From Spirochaetaceae bacterium (GTDB lineage: Bacteria; Spirochaetota; Spirochaetia; PWKH01), in assembly GCA_003557605.1 (NCBI GenBank), contig PWNW01000145.1, forward strand, positions 1-10,499: a DNA stretch of 10,499 nucleotides, written 5' to 3'. The translations under genes and the position numbers were made by a program. The notes below the pieces were generated by a model. It did not search any database, was not told the DNA's origin, and worked only from the letters and a program-made list of their open reading frames with translations. Of this stretch, positions 1 through 6,129 are shown piece by piece (positions within the stretch are counted from its first letter, which is position 1; each line of letters starts with the position of its first letter).

Positions 1-341
1 AGCATCTCGAGACCCTTGATCATCTCCAGTCAGCCGCTTACCGTCCTTACGTTCCTAGTCACGCAGTTCCTGAGCATGATATTACCGAACTGGTCCAGTT
101 TAACCGGGATGCGGTTTATCATACCGCTGACTGTATTCGGGATCAGGTGAACCGCTGCGGATGCATCACCCTGGATCAGTTAGCTGCAGAGATCTGCACC
201 CAATACAGTATTACGATGAATCATATCCAGTATGTGCTGACGCGAAGCACCCTCAGCTCCTATATCAGCTGGCTGACAGACCTGGGAGACATAGAACTGG
301 TGTACCGCCAGAACATTATGGGGATACAAAACAGGTCTTAA
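1..341 (+). CDS. MBL-fold metallo-hydrolase, C-terminal part (truncated by window start)
   Basis: The reading frame is open from base 3 to a TAA at 339-341, giving the last 112 residues of a protein that begins outside the window. It starts with LETLDHLQSAAYRPYVPSHA followed by EHDITELVQFN. This is the pattern at the end of the metallo-beta-lactamase fold in glyoxalase II-like hydrolases, where the His of the 'PSH' motif is a metal ligand and is followed by 'DI.EL...N'. The last ~70 residues look like the small winged-helix-like C-terminal domain many such bacterial proteins carry (ITLDQLAAEI, then a helix, then STLSSYISWLTDLGDIE). Most likely it is a cytoplasmic zinc hydrolase acting on a thioester, ester or phosphoester; the substrate cannot be told. 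The metal-binding HxHxDH motif lies outside the window, so activity cannot be judged. Confidence 0.7.
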   Translation, partial: HLETLDHLQSAAYRPYVPSHAVPEHDITELVQFNRDAVYHTADCIRDQVNRCGCITLDQLAAEICTQYSITMNHIQYVLTRSTLSSYISWLTDLGDIELVYRQNIMGIQNRS

Positions 342-377
342 CGTGTAATTTTGTAACATAGGTAACAGCCATCTCCT

Positions 378-406
378 TTCAGTTAGTCTATCTTCTACCA
401 TATAGA
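378..406 (+). promoter_or_regulatory. Possible weak promoter for the DUF438 gene
   Basis: TTCAGT (378-383) and TATAGA (401-406) are separated by 17 bp and lie 28 bp before the start codon. The -35 box is poor, so this is only a candidate. The gene may instead be read through from the upstream hydrolase, since no terminator is seen between them. Confidence 0.3.
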
Positions 407-433
407 TGATTACAAACCATAGGAGATACACAT

Positions 434-1663
434 ATGAATTCTGCATTTACAGAAAAGAGCAGGGAAGAGCAGCTGAAGGAAATAATTAAACGGGTTCATG
501 CCGGAGAACAGGTATCGGATCTGAAGCAGGAGTTCCGATACCTGCTTGAACACCTTTCTGCAGAGGAAATTGCATCCATGGAACAGGCACTGGTCAATGA
601 GGGATTCCCGGTGGAGTCAATCCAGGAACTCTGTGAGATACATGTTGATGTCTTTGAAGAATCACTCCGCAGGAATATTGAAGCATCCCAGGAGCAGTCT
701 CATCCGATAGAGGTTTTTAAAAAAGAAAACCGGGAACTGGAAACTAGGCTGAAACAAATAAAGGAAATACAGAAACAGGTGAAAAAGAATTCCTCAGATG
801 CAGTATACCAGACACTCTCAGAGCTGGCTGACGACCTGAGGGATTTCGAGAAGCATTACATCCGTAAGGAAAACCAGCTGTTTCCGAGACTTGAGCAAGT
901 CGGGTTCACCGGTCCGACAACAGTTATGTGGGGAAAGCATGACGAAATACGAGGAACCATGAAAGATTTCATCAAATCTGTTCACCAGCAGGCATCGGAA
1001 AAGGAGCTTAAGAGCCTCTTTTCAACGATGAAAAAAAAGATGGAGAAGATGATTTTCATGGAAGAAAAGATCCTCTATCCGACTTCTATGAAGAAGCTCT
1101 CCGAAAGCGACTGGAACAGCATCCGCAGAGAAGAGCAGGAAATCGGCCTTGCATGGATTGCTTCCTCCAAGAATGAAGAAATTTCTCCCGATTCATTGCC
1201 ATCTGCTGCACAACAGGTATACAATGCATCAGAGGAGGACATGATGGATAAACCGATACTGATACCATTGAATGAGGGATTTCTTTCACAGCAGCAGCTG
1301 GACATGATGCTGAGGGCCCTGCCCTTTGACCTGACCTTTGTTGATGAGCATGACCAGGTACGATACTATACCGCTTCTGATGACAGGGTCTTTCCCCGAA
1401 CTCCTTCAATTATTGGAAGGGACGTAAAAAACTGCCACCCCCCGAAAAGCGTACATATCGTTGAGAAAATCGTGGATTCCTTCAAGAAGAAGGAACGGGA
1501 CTCAGCCGAATTCTGGATTAATCTCCAGGGAAAGAAGGTCCATATACGGTACTATCCCATATTCGACAACGCCGGAACATATCGCGGCACCATTGAGGTT
1601 TCTCAGGATATTACGGAAATTCAGTCACTGGAAGGTGAAAACCGCCTCCTGGACTGGGAGTGA
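434..1663 (+). CDS. DUF438 / hemerythrin-like / PAS domain protein
   Basis: This 409-residue protein has the three-part layout of the DUF438 family. Residues ~10-80 form the DUF438 helical domain. Residues ~88-240 form a hemerythrin-like (HHE) bundle with candidate iron ligands His90 (HPIEVF), His141 and Glu146 (KHYIRKENQLFP), His169 (GKHDEIR) and the Glu210-Glu211 pair (MEEKILYP). Residues ~285-400 form a PAS domain with the family motif NCHPPKS (333-339) and the ending EVSQDIT...LEGENRLLDWE. There is no membrane segment and no output domain such as a kinase or HTH. It is probably a cytoplasmic di-iron or heme sensor of O2, NO or redox state; the signal and partner are unknown. The start is supported by AGGAG at 421-425, eight bases before the ATG. 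A terminator follows at once, so it ends its transcript. Confidence 0.9.
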   Translation: MNSAFTEKSREEQLKEIIKRVHAGEQVSDLKQEFRYLLEHLSAEEIASMEQALVNEGFPVESIQELCEIHVDVFEESLRRNIEASQEQSHPIEVFKKENRELETRLKQIKEIQKQVKKNSSDAVYQTLSELADDLRDFEKHYIRKENQLFPRLEQVGFTGPTTVMWGKHDEIRGTMKDFIKSVHQQASEKELKSLFSTMKKKMEKMIFMEEKILYPTSMKKLSESDWNSIRREEQEIGLAWIASSKNEEISPDSLPSAAQQVYNASEEDMMDKPILIPLNEGFLSQQQLDMMLRALPFDLTFVDEHDQVRYYTASDDRVFPRTPSIIGRDVKNCHPPKSVHIVEKIVDSFKKKERDSAEFWINLQGKKVHIRYYPIFDNAGTYRGTIEVSQDITEIQSLEGENRLLDWE

Positions 1664-1670
1664 CGAGTAT

Positions 1671-1698
1671 CCCCCCTTTTTCAGGGGGGTGTTTTTTT
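1671..1698 (+). terminator. Rho-independent terminator after the DUF438 gene
   Basis: Six C (1671-1676), a 7-base loop and six G (1684-1689) form an all-GC stem, followed by TG and seven T (1692-1698). It begins eight bases after the TGA stop. The U-tract is on the + strand side, so it ends transcription from the left. Confidence 0.8.
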
Positions 1699-1766
1699 GA
1701 CTCAGCCCTTTTCATCTCTCCATATATTTAGTATGTTTTTATATACGGTCTTTGATCCCTTCGTGT

Positions 1767-1796
1767 TTCACATATCTTCCAAAGGATGTTCATCAT
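1767..1796 (+). promoter_or_regulatory. Possible slyD promoter
   Basis: TTCACA (1767-1772, 5 of 6 to consensus) and CATCAT (1791-1796, 4 of 6) lie 18 bp apart in the AT-rich gap between the terminator and slyD. Since slyD follows a strong terminator it needs its own promoter somewhere here. Other box pairs in this gap are about as good, so the exact position is uncertain. Confidence 0.3.
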
Positions 1797-1853
1797 AGAG
1801 ATATTGATCCCGCTGAACATCATTGATCAAAAAACATTATTAACGAGGTGAGT

Positions 1854-2318
1854 ATGCAGGTAGCAGAAAAAACAGTAGTCAGCATGAATTACACATTAAA
1901 AGACGATGATGGAACAGTCATTGATTCTTCAGAAGGCAGAGAACCCCTTTCCTTTATTGCCGGAAAAGGGATGATTATTCCAGGTCTTGAACAAGCCCTC
2001 ATCGGAAAAAATCCGGGCGACGAAGTGTCTGTCTCCGTTTCCCCGGAAGAGGGCTACGGAGAATATAGAGAAGAAATGACTGTTCAGGTTAATAAGGACC
2101 AGTTTCAAGGTGACTCCGAGATTACCGAAGGCATGCAGGTCCAAGCCCATAATAAAGACGGAAGCACACAGATTCTGACGGTAAAGGAAGTTTCTGATGA
2201 CCAGGTCACCTTGGATGCAAACCACCCCCTGGCCGGGCAGACGCTTCATTTTGACGTCTCAATTGAAGATGTCAGAGAAGCAACCCAGGAAGAACTGGAC
2301 CACGGTCATACCCATTGA
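1854..2318 (+). CDS. slyD: SlyD-type FKBP peptidyl-prolyl cis-trans isomerase
   Basis: This 154-residue cytoplasmic folding catalyst and chaperone isomerises X-Pro bonds. Residues ~5-70 carry the first FKBP part, with GKGMIIPGLEQAL (37-49) and PEEGYGEY (64-71). Residues ~72-120 form the insert-in-flap chaperone region, and ~120-143 the FKBP closing part with the SlyD hallmark ANHPLAGQTLHFDV (122-135). The protein ends in HGHTH, a short remnant of the histidine-rich metal-binding tail that is much longer in E. coli SlyD, so nickel binding is probably modest. I chose ATG 1854. The sequence GAGGTGA (1845-1851) matches the 16S 3' end and would be its ribosome binding site. The in-frame GTG at 1848 lies inside that site and has none of its own. 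Confidence 0.92.
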   Translation: MQVAEKTVVSMNYTLKDDDGTVIDSSEGREPLSFIAGKGMIIPGLEQALIGKNPGDEVSVSVSPEEGYGEYREEMTVQVNKDQFQGDSEITEGMQVQAHNKDGSTQILTVKEVSDDQVTLDANHPLAGQTLHFDVSIEDVREATQEELDHGHTH

Positions 2319-2325
2319 TCATTTT

Positions 2326-2375
2326 GCAGCAGGCGGGAATGCTATTTCCCGCCTGTATGCTGCAGCACTTTTATT
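2326..2375 (+). terminator. Terminator hairpin after slyD, overlapping the cupin gene's 3' end
   Basis: CAGGCGGGAA (2330-2339) pairs perfectly with TTCCCGCCTG (2346-2355) over a 6-base loop, and GCAG/CTGC can extend it beyond a small bulge. A T-rich stretch (CTTTTATT, 2368-2375) follows on the + strand. The convergent cupin gene (- strand) has its stop codon in the loop, so one arm is coding sequence. No U-tract is seen for the - strand, though the stem could still slow polymerase arriving from that side. Confidence 0.6.
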
Positions 2376-2671
2376 ACAAGCACTTCAGCAGTAATTCCCT
2401 CAGCATGTCCAATTGATTTGGGGATCCCTGCAGGACTCAGCACTGCTGTTCCGGATGGAATGAGCTGCGTATCGTCTCCAACCGTGATGGTGCATGCTCC
2501 TTTCTTGACATAGAAAACAACATCCATCGGCATGGAGTGCTTTCCTATGAAAGCACCTTCTTCAAGAATGATCTCAACAAGCTCAGCCCCTGGAACAGCA
2601 AGGAGAGACACCACCTGAATTCCCTCTGTACTCAGAACTGACGTTCCTGTCTGCATGTCAGCTGTTACCAC
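2342..2671 (-). CDS. Small cupin-domain protein
   Basis: This is a single-domain cupin of about 109 residues. The pattern is a beta-barrel with GAFIGKHSMPMDVVFYVKKG (motif 1, one His kept) and LIPSGTAVLSPAGIPKSIGH (motif 2, ending in a His). Such small cupins bind a metal or small ligand, but no reaction can be assigned, and the incomplete His set makes enzyme activity uncertain. I chose GTG 2671 because GAGGAG (2684-2679) lies seven bases upstream, at the very end of the Crp/Fnr gene, whose TAA ends one base before. Translation is thus probably coupled. ATG 2698 inside the upstream gene and ATG 2656 are alternatives. It is the last gene of the NapH-like/Crp/cupin operon and could sense or sequester an effector of that system. 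Confidence 0.75.
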   Translation of the reverse strand: MVTADMQTGTSVLSTEGIQVVSLLAVPGAELVEIILEEGAFIGKHSMPMDVVFYVKKGACTITVGDDTQLIPSGTAVLSPAGIPKSIGHAEGITAEVLVIKVLQHTGGK

Positions 2672-2672
2672 A

Positions 2673-3368
2673 TTACATCTCCTCAAAAAGCCAGTCATGC
2701 TGAAGGATAGTGACTGACCGACTTGTTTGCGTAATGATACCCTGCTTCTCCAGCTTCGAAAAGAGCCGTGACAGGGTTTCGCGGGAACAGCCGAACTCAT
2801 TTCCGAGATCCGATCGGGGAGATGTCAGTACAAGGTGATCCGACTGCTGCGTCTCATAGAGCTTCAGCAGATATCGCCGTACCCGCTGCTCCAAACTCCC
2901 TCCGGAAAGAAGATCAATCTTTTCGGTCAGATGCAGCACCTTTCTTGAAATGTTCTTAAGGAAGCTTGTCAGAAACTGACGGTCCCTGCAGAGATCAAGC
3001 ATATACTCCACTGGTATCTCAAGTATCTGGGACTTTTTCGGGGAGACAATCCATCCCGGGTAAAGAGAACCGGACAACGCAGTTACTTCCCCAAGGGTTT
3101 CTCCGGCAAAAACTTTTCTCATGATAATATCCTGCCGGTCAGCCATGGTTCTGAGAATATCCAAGGAGCCGGAAACAATAAAACTGACATGCCGGCACCG
3201 GTCATGGGGAGTGTACAGCACTTCCCCGGGCAGCAGTGAAACAACCGCTGCCTTGGAGCACACCTCAACAAGAGCTTCATCACTGAGATCCTGAAACAAT
3301 GGGTGTCTCTGCAAAAGATACTTCAGATTATGTACTGTTTCCGCTGTCTGAACCGGCTTCCGTTCCAT
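2673..3368 (-). CDS. Crp/Fnr-family transcriptional regulator
   Basis: This 231-residue protein is of normal family length. Residues ~17-125 form the cyclic-nucleotide-type sensor barrel (LPGEVLYTPHD, IVSGSLDI, FAGETLGEVTALSG). A long dimer helix follows (~126-155), then a winged helix (~160-225). The recognition helix reads GCSRETLSRLF (193-203). Arg196, Glu197 and Arg201 have the spacing of E. coli CRP Arg180, Glu181 and Arg185, the residues that read TGTGA. It lacks the N-terminal cysteine cluster of FNR, and the barrel does not show the full cAMP pocket motif, so the effector is unknown. The nitrosative-stress regulator HcpR is one possible relative. The start overlaps the last 41 bases of the NapH-like gene in another frame, with only a weak ribosome site (GGGAA), which suggests coupled translation. 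Confidence 0.9.
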   Translation of the reverse strand: MERKPVQTAETVHNLKYLLQRHPLFQDLSDEALVEVCSKAAVVSLLPGEVLYTPHDRCRHVSFIVSGSLDILRTMADRQDIIMRKVFAGETLGEVTALSGSLYPGWIVSPKKSQILEIPVEYMLDLCRDRQFLTSFLKNISRKVLHLTEKIDLLSGGSLEQRVRRYLLKLYETQQSDHLVLTSPRSDLGNEFGCSRETLSRLFSKLEKQGIITQTSRSVTILQHDWLFEEM

Positions 3369-3999
3369 ATGCTATCGTTCCCGTGGGACATGCCCCTATG
3401 CAGGACCTGCAGACGAGGCATTCCTTATTTGTATTATACCTCAGTTTATCGCTATCGGTATCAATACTTTCTGAGGGACAGACACGTTGGCATTTCCCGC
3501 ATCGCATGCATCCTTCCTTGTGAATATGTATGTTCTTCCATGCACGTCGTGAAGAGACTGAAAGCAGAGCGCCAAAGGGACAGAGCTTTCTATGCCAGAA
3601 GGATTCATGAAAGAAGCATGAGACCAATACCGCAAAAGCTGTCATACCAGGCAGCAGCGGAATCTGCATACCCCGCTGCCGGGAGAACACCAGAATTCCT
3701 AAAAACACCAGCAACATGATCCATCTCATCCAGTCGCCGGCAGCAGATTTCTGGAGCTTGCGGCGCGGTATCTTCAGGGTTCTGAAAATCCAGGTCTGGA
3801 ATCTCAGCAGTGTTCCCATAGGACAGATCCAGCCGCAGAAAACCCGACCGAAGAGGAAGGACGCTGCAGCTCCGGTGACAATAAACCCCGCTAGCCACAG
3901 CTGCGGCTGCCCCTGCACCAGCAGAACGATAAACGCAGTAAGCCACAGCAGCTGGATACTGGTACGAAATCCCTGATATGATGTGTGTGTTTTTTTCAT
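3328..3999 (-). CDS. NapH-like membrane protein with two [4Fe-4S] ferredoxin clusters
   Basis: This 223-residue inner-membrane electron-transfer protein is of the NapH/polyferredoxin type. Hydrophobic segments lie at ~14-30, 34-50, 91-106 and 117-132. The family motif GRVFCGWICPMG (51-62) follows the second segment, and WHRKLCPFGALL (135-146) follows the fourth. Two ferredoxin motifs close the protein: Cys164, 167, 170, 174 and Cys194, 197, 200, 204 (CxxCxxCxxxCP). It probably moves electrons between the quinone pool or a membrane partner and a soluble acceptor, but no reductase gene lies beside it. The start is ATG 3999 with GGGAG five bases upstream. In-frame ATGs at 4011 and 4074 are less likely; the one at 4074 falls upstream of the regulatory palindrome. 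First gene of a three-gene operon. Confidence 0.85.
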   Translation of the reverse strand: MKKTHTSYQGFRTSIQLLWLTAFIVLLVQGQPQLWLAGFIVTGAAASFLFGRVFCGWICPMGTLLRFQTWIFRTLKIPRRKLQKSAAGDWMRWIMLLVFLGILVFSRQRGMQIPLLPGMTAFAVLVSCFFHESFWHRKLCPFGALLSVSSRRAWKNIHIHKEGCMRCGKCQRVCPSESIDTDSDKLRYNTNKECLVCRSCIGACPTGTIAYGTEAGSDSGNST

Positions 4000-4026
4000 G
4001 CTTACTCCCATAATTGTTTTACTGGG

Positions 4027-4035
4027 AGCATACCA
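4027..4035 (-). promoter_or_regulatory. Extended -10 promoter of the NapH-like/Crp/cupin operon
   Basis: On the - strand the bases read TGGTATGCT: a TG dinucleotide, one base, then TATGCT (4 of 6 to consensus). This predicts a start near 4020, 21 bases before the ATG at 3999. No good -35 box is present, as expected for an activator-dependent promoter. Confidence 0.5.
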
Positions 4036-4050
4036 AGGACTGTCCGGGAT

Positions 4051-4072
4051 GTATGTGACGTATGTCACATAC
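4051..4072. promoter_or_regulatory. CRP-type operator palindrome (TGTGA-N6-TCACA)
   Basis: GTATGTGA (4051-4058) and TCACATAC (4065-4072) are perfect inverted arms around six bases. The core is TGTGACGTATGTCACA, the exact CRP consensus half-sites and spacing. Its centre (4061.5) lies 41.5 bases upstream of the start predicted from the extended -10 element, the class II activator position. The site sits between the rph stop codon and the operon that encodes a Crp/Fnr protein with matching recognition residues. Confidence 0.75.
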
Positions 4073-4074
4073 AC

Positions 4075-4761
4075 TTACAAATGAAGCACCTTCCTCTGAT
4101 GCTGATAGATCTCATTAATTCCCCGCTGAGCGGCATCCAGCATCATATCAAGCTGGTTTCTGGTGAACACATCGGTCTCACCGGTTCCCTGAACCTCAAC
4201 AAGTGCTTCATCCCTCATCACCACATTCATATCAACCTGGGCACGGGAGTCATGAGCATAATCAAGATCACAGATGATCTCGCCGTCAACGATCCCTGCG
4301 CTGACTGCGGCAACCTGTCCCCTGAGATACCGTGAAGGGCCTTCAGCATCCTGCATTTCAGCAAGCACTTTTAGAGCGTCATAGAGCACTACCCAACCGC
4401 CGGAAATTGCTGCAGTTCTAGTTCCTCCGTCAGCCTGGAGCACATCACAGTCTATGGTGATGGAACAGGGACCAAGCATATCAAGATGGACTGCACTTCT
4501 CAGGGATCTGCCGATTAACCGCTGGATTTCGATGCTTCTTCCGTCCCGCTTGTAAATCTCCCGCTGTTTCCTTCTTCCGCCGGTACTGCCGGGAAGCATG
4601 GCATATTCAGCTGTCAGCCATCCTTTTCCGGTATCCCTAAGAAAAGGAGGCACATCTTCACTTATGCTTGAGGTGCACAGGACCTTGGTGTCTCCAAAGC
4701 TGACCAGACATGATCCTGCAGGGTGCTTAATAATATTTCTCTCAAAATGAATCTTGCGCAT
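4075..4761 (-). CDS. rph: RNase PH (tRNA 3'-end processing), short N-terminus
   Basis: RNase PH trims tRNA 3' ends by phosphorolysis in the cytoplasm and normally works as a hexamer. The core is well kept: GDTKVLCTSS (23-32), GWLTAEYAMLPG (47-58), GRSIEIQRLIGRSLRS (74-89), DCDVLQADGGTRTAAISG (104-121) and CDLDYAHDSRAQVDMNVV (164-181). Arg75 and Arg115 correspond to Arg86 and Arg126 of the B. subtilis enzyme, an offset of 11. That shows the protein lacks the usual first ~11 residues with the R.DGR...LR segment. An in-frame TAA lies three codons before the ATG, so no upstream extension exists. At 228 residues it is shorter than the common 237-260. AAGGA lies about ten bases upstream. No good rph promoter stands out in the gap before the divergent dehydrogenase gene. 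Confidence 0.9.
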   Translation of the reverse strand: MRKIHFERNIIKHPAGSCLVSFGDTKVLCTSSISEDVPPFLRDTGKGWLTAEYAMLPGSTGGRRKQREIYKRDGRSIEIQRLIGRSLRSAVHLDMLGPCSITIDCDVLQADGGTRTAAISGGWVVLYDALKVLAEMQDAEGPSRYLRGQVAAVSAGIVDGEIICDLDYAHDSRAQVDMNVVMRDEALVEVQGTGETDVFTRNQLDMMLDAAQRGINEIYQHQRKVLHL

Positions 4762-4905
4762 GGTTTTTTATTCCTTATTCATTCAGTCTTGCACCACAGT
4801 ATCATCAAACAGTGCAGTTCAGCAAGGAATTCCAGATACACAAGAAGGTGCTCTTGGCAAACGAGTCTCAGTATATGGAATTGCCGTTAGGAAGTGAGTG
4901 CTTTG

Positions 4906-4934
4906 TTGGCAGGAAAACCTGTTTATGGTATAGT
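4906..4934 (+). promoter_or_regulatory. Promoter of the iron alcohol dehydrogenase gene
   Basis: TTGGCA (4906-4911) and TATAGT (4929-4934) are separated by exactly 17 bp, with a predicted start near 4941. Its position rules out the longer in-frame start at 4894 for the gene downstream. Confidence 0.7.
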
Positions 4935-4965
4935 TTTCTCAGAGCAAAAACAAAAGAGGCAGTGT

Positions 4966-6129
4966 ATGAACCGGTTTTCCCTTCATCTGAAAACCCGTGT
5001 AGAATTTGGACAGGGGGTCATTTCATCAGTGGGCCGTGAAGCATCAGCCTTCGGGAAACGGGCCCTCTTTCTGTACGGCCAAGGAAGCATCAAAAAAAAC
5101 GGCATCTATGATACGGTCGTTCAGTCATGTATTGAACATGGAATATCCCTGAAGGAGCATCCCGGAGCAGTCCCGAACCCGGTAATATCCCATGCTGTCA
5201 GCGGAGCCCAGGCTGCCCGGGAGTTCCAAGCTGATGTCATCATTGCAGTCGGCGGAGGAAGTGTGGTTGATGAGGCAAAATGCATTGCCCTCGCATATTA
5301 CACGTCATCAACAGAAGAACTGTGGCAGTATTACCTCAGAAAGAAGACAGCCCAACAGGCTCTGCCGATTATTGCCGTCATGACCATGCCCGCAACCTCC
5401 AGTGAAATGAACGGGGCATCGGTGATGATCAATGATGAAACAAAGGAAAAATTCAGCACCCGCTCTCAGGTCCTGGTGCCCGAGGTCGCTCTTCTTGATC
5501 CTTCTGTTACTTTAGATATCCCCCTCCATCAGACCGCCTATGCTGCTGCAGATATTATGTCCCATGTGCTTGAAGGCTTTTTTACCAGGACCGACCCCTT
5601 TTCACCTGTGCAGGAAGAACTTTCCCTCGGTCTGATGAGCGCTTCAAAGCAGAGCATGGATAAGATTCTGGATGATCCGAGGAATTTTCATGCACGCTCA
5701 TCTTTAATGTGGGCTGCCTCGCTGGCCTGGAACGGACTGGCCTCTGCAGGATGGGAGGGGGCAAGAATTCCCTGCCACACCCTTGAGCATCCCTTAAGCG
5801 GGTTGTATGATCTCCCCCATGGCGCAGGGCTCTCCATTACTATTCCTGCATATCTCACCTTAAGAAGAGAGAAGTATGCCGATCGGCTGGCTGTTTTCGG
5901 CAGAAGGGTCCTGGAACTTGAAGATGTTCGCCCCGATTCCGTGATTCACGGGCTGAAGCAGTGGTACCGGAAAATAAAGACTCCCGCATGCTTCAATGAA
6001 TGGCCCCAGGTACCATCCTTTGATATAGATCTGCTCGTTCAGCATGCCGAGGAGCTCAACAGGATCTGGCAGAACAGTGACTTTGAACCTGGAGAAATCC
6101 GTAGAGCATATGAGCTGATGGAACACTAG
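4966..6129 (+). CDS. Iron-containing alcohol dehydrogenase (class III, butanol dehydrogenase-like)
   Basis: This 387-residue cytoplasmic enzyme reduces aldehydes to alcohols with NAD(P)H, or does the reverse. Near the N-terminus is the family pattern TRVEFGQGVISSVG (10-23). The nucleotide-binding GGGSVVDEAK is at 96-105. The metal ligands Asp196, His200, His271 and His285 have the same spacing as Asp196, His200, His263 and His277 of E. coli FucO, in AADIMSHVLEG and HTLEHPLSGLYDLPHGAGL. The substrate and the choice between NADH and NADPH cannot be read from sequence; the pattern is closest to the BdhA/YqhD-like branch. ATG 4966 is chosen because AGAGG (4955-4959) lies six bases before it and the promoter lies between it and the in-frame ATG at 4894. 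It stands alone, divergent from rph, and its stop overlaps that of the convergent GntR gene. It could serve as a fermentative electron sink. Confidence 0.92.
   Translation: MNRFSLHLKTRVEFGQGVISSVGREASAFGKRALFLYGQGSIKKNGIYDTVVQSCIEHGISLKEHPGAVPNPVISHAVSGAQAAREFQADVIIAVGGGSVVDEAKCIALAYYTSSTEELWQYYLRKKTAQQALPIIAVMTMPATSSEMNGASVMINDETKEKFSTRSQVLVPEVALLDPSVTLDIPLHQTAYAAADIMSHVLEGFFTRTDPFSPVQEELSLGLMSASKQSMDKILDDPRNFHARSSLMWAASLAWNGLASAGWEGARIPCHTLEHPLSGLYDLPHGAGLSITIPAYLTLRREKYADRLAVFGRRVLELEDVRPDSVIHGLKQWYRKIKTPACFNEWPQVPSFDIDLLVQHAEELNRIWQNSDFEPGEIRRAYELMEH

Noticed and set aside
354..367. GTAACA repeated twice in the gap before the DUF438 gene
   Set aside because: Six-base direct repeats at this spacing are expected by chance and have no symmetry or partner elsewhere in the window.
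1929..2249. 106-codon - strand open frame opposite slyD
   Set aside because: It is a shadow of the slyD coding sequence with no ribosome site or family pattern.
3303..3719. 138-codon + strand open frame opposite the NapH-like and Crp genes
   Set aside because: It is rich in Arg, Cys and Tyr with no recognisable family pattern, and it lies antisense to two well-supported genes.
4000..4074. Longer N-terminus for the NapH-like protein from ATG 4074
   Set aside because: The added residues (MYVTYVTYIPDS) come from the CRP-type palindrome itself, and GGGAG precedes ATG 3999.
4894..4965. Longer N-terminus for the iron alcohol dehydrogenase starting at ATG 4894
   Set aside because: The likely promoter (4906-4934) lies inside this extension, a good ribosome site precedes ATG 4966, and the family usually begins about where ATG 4966 does.
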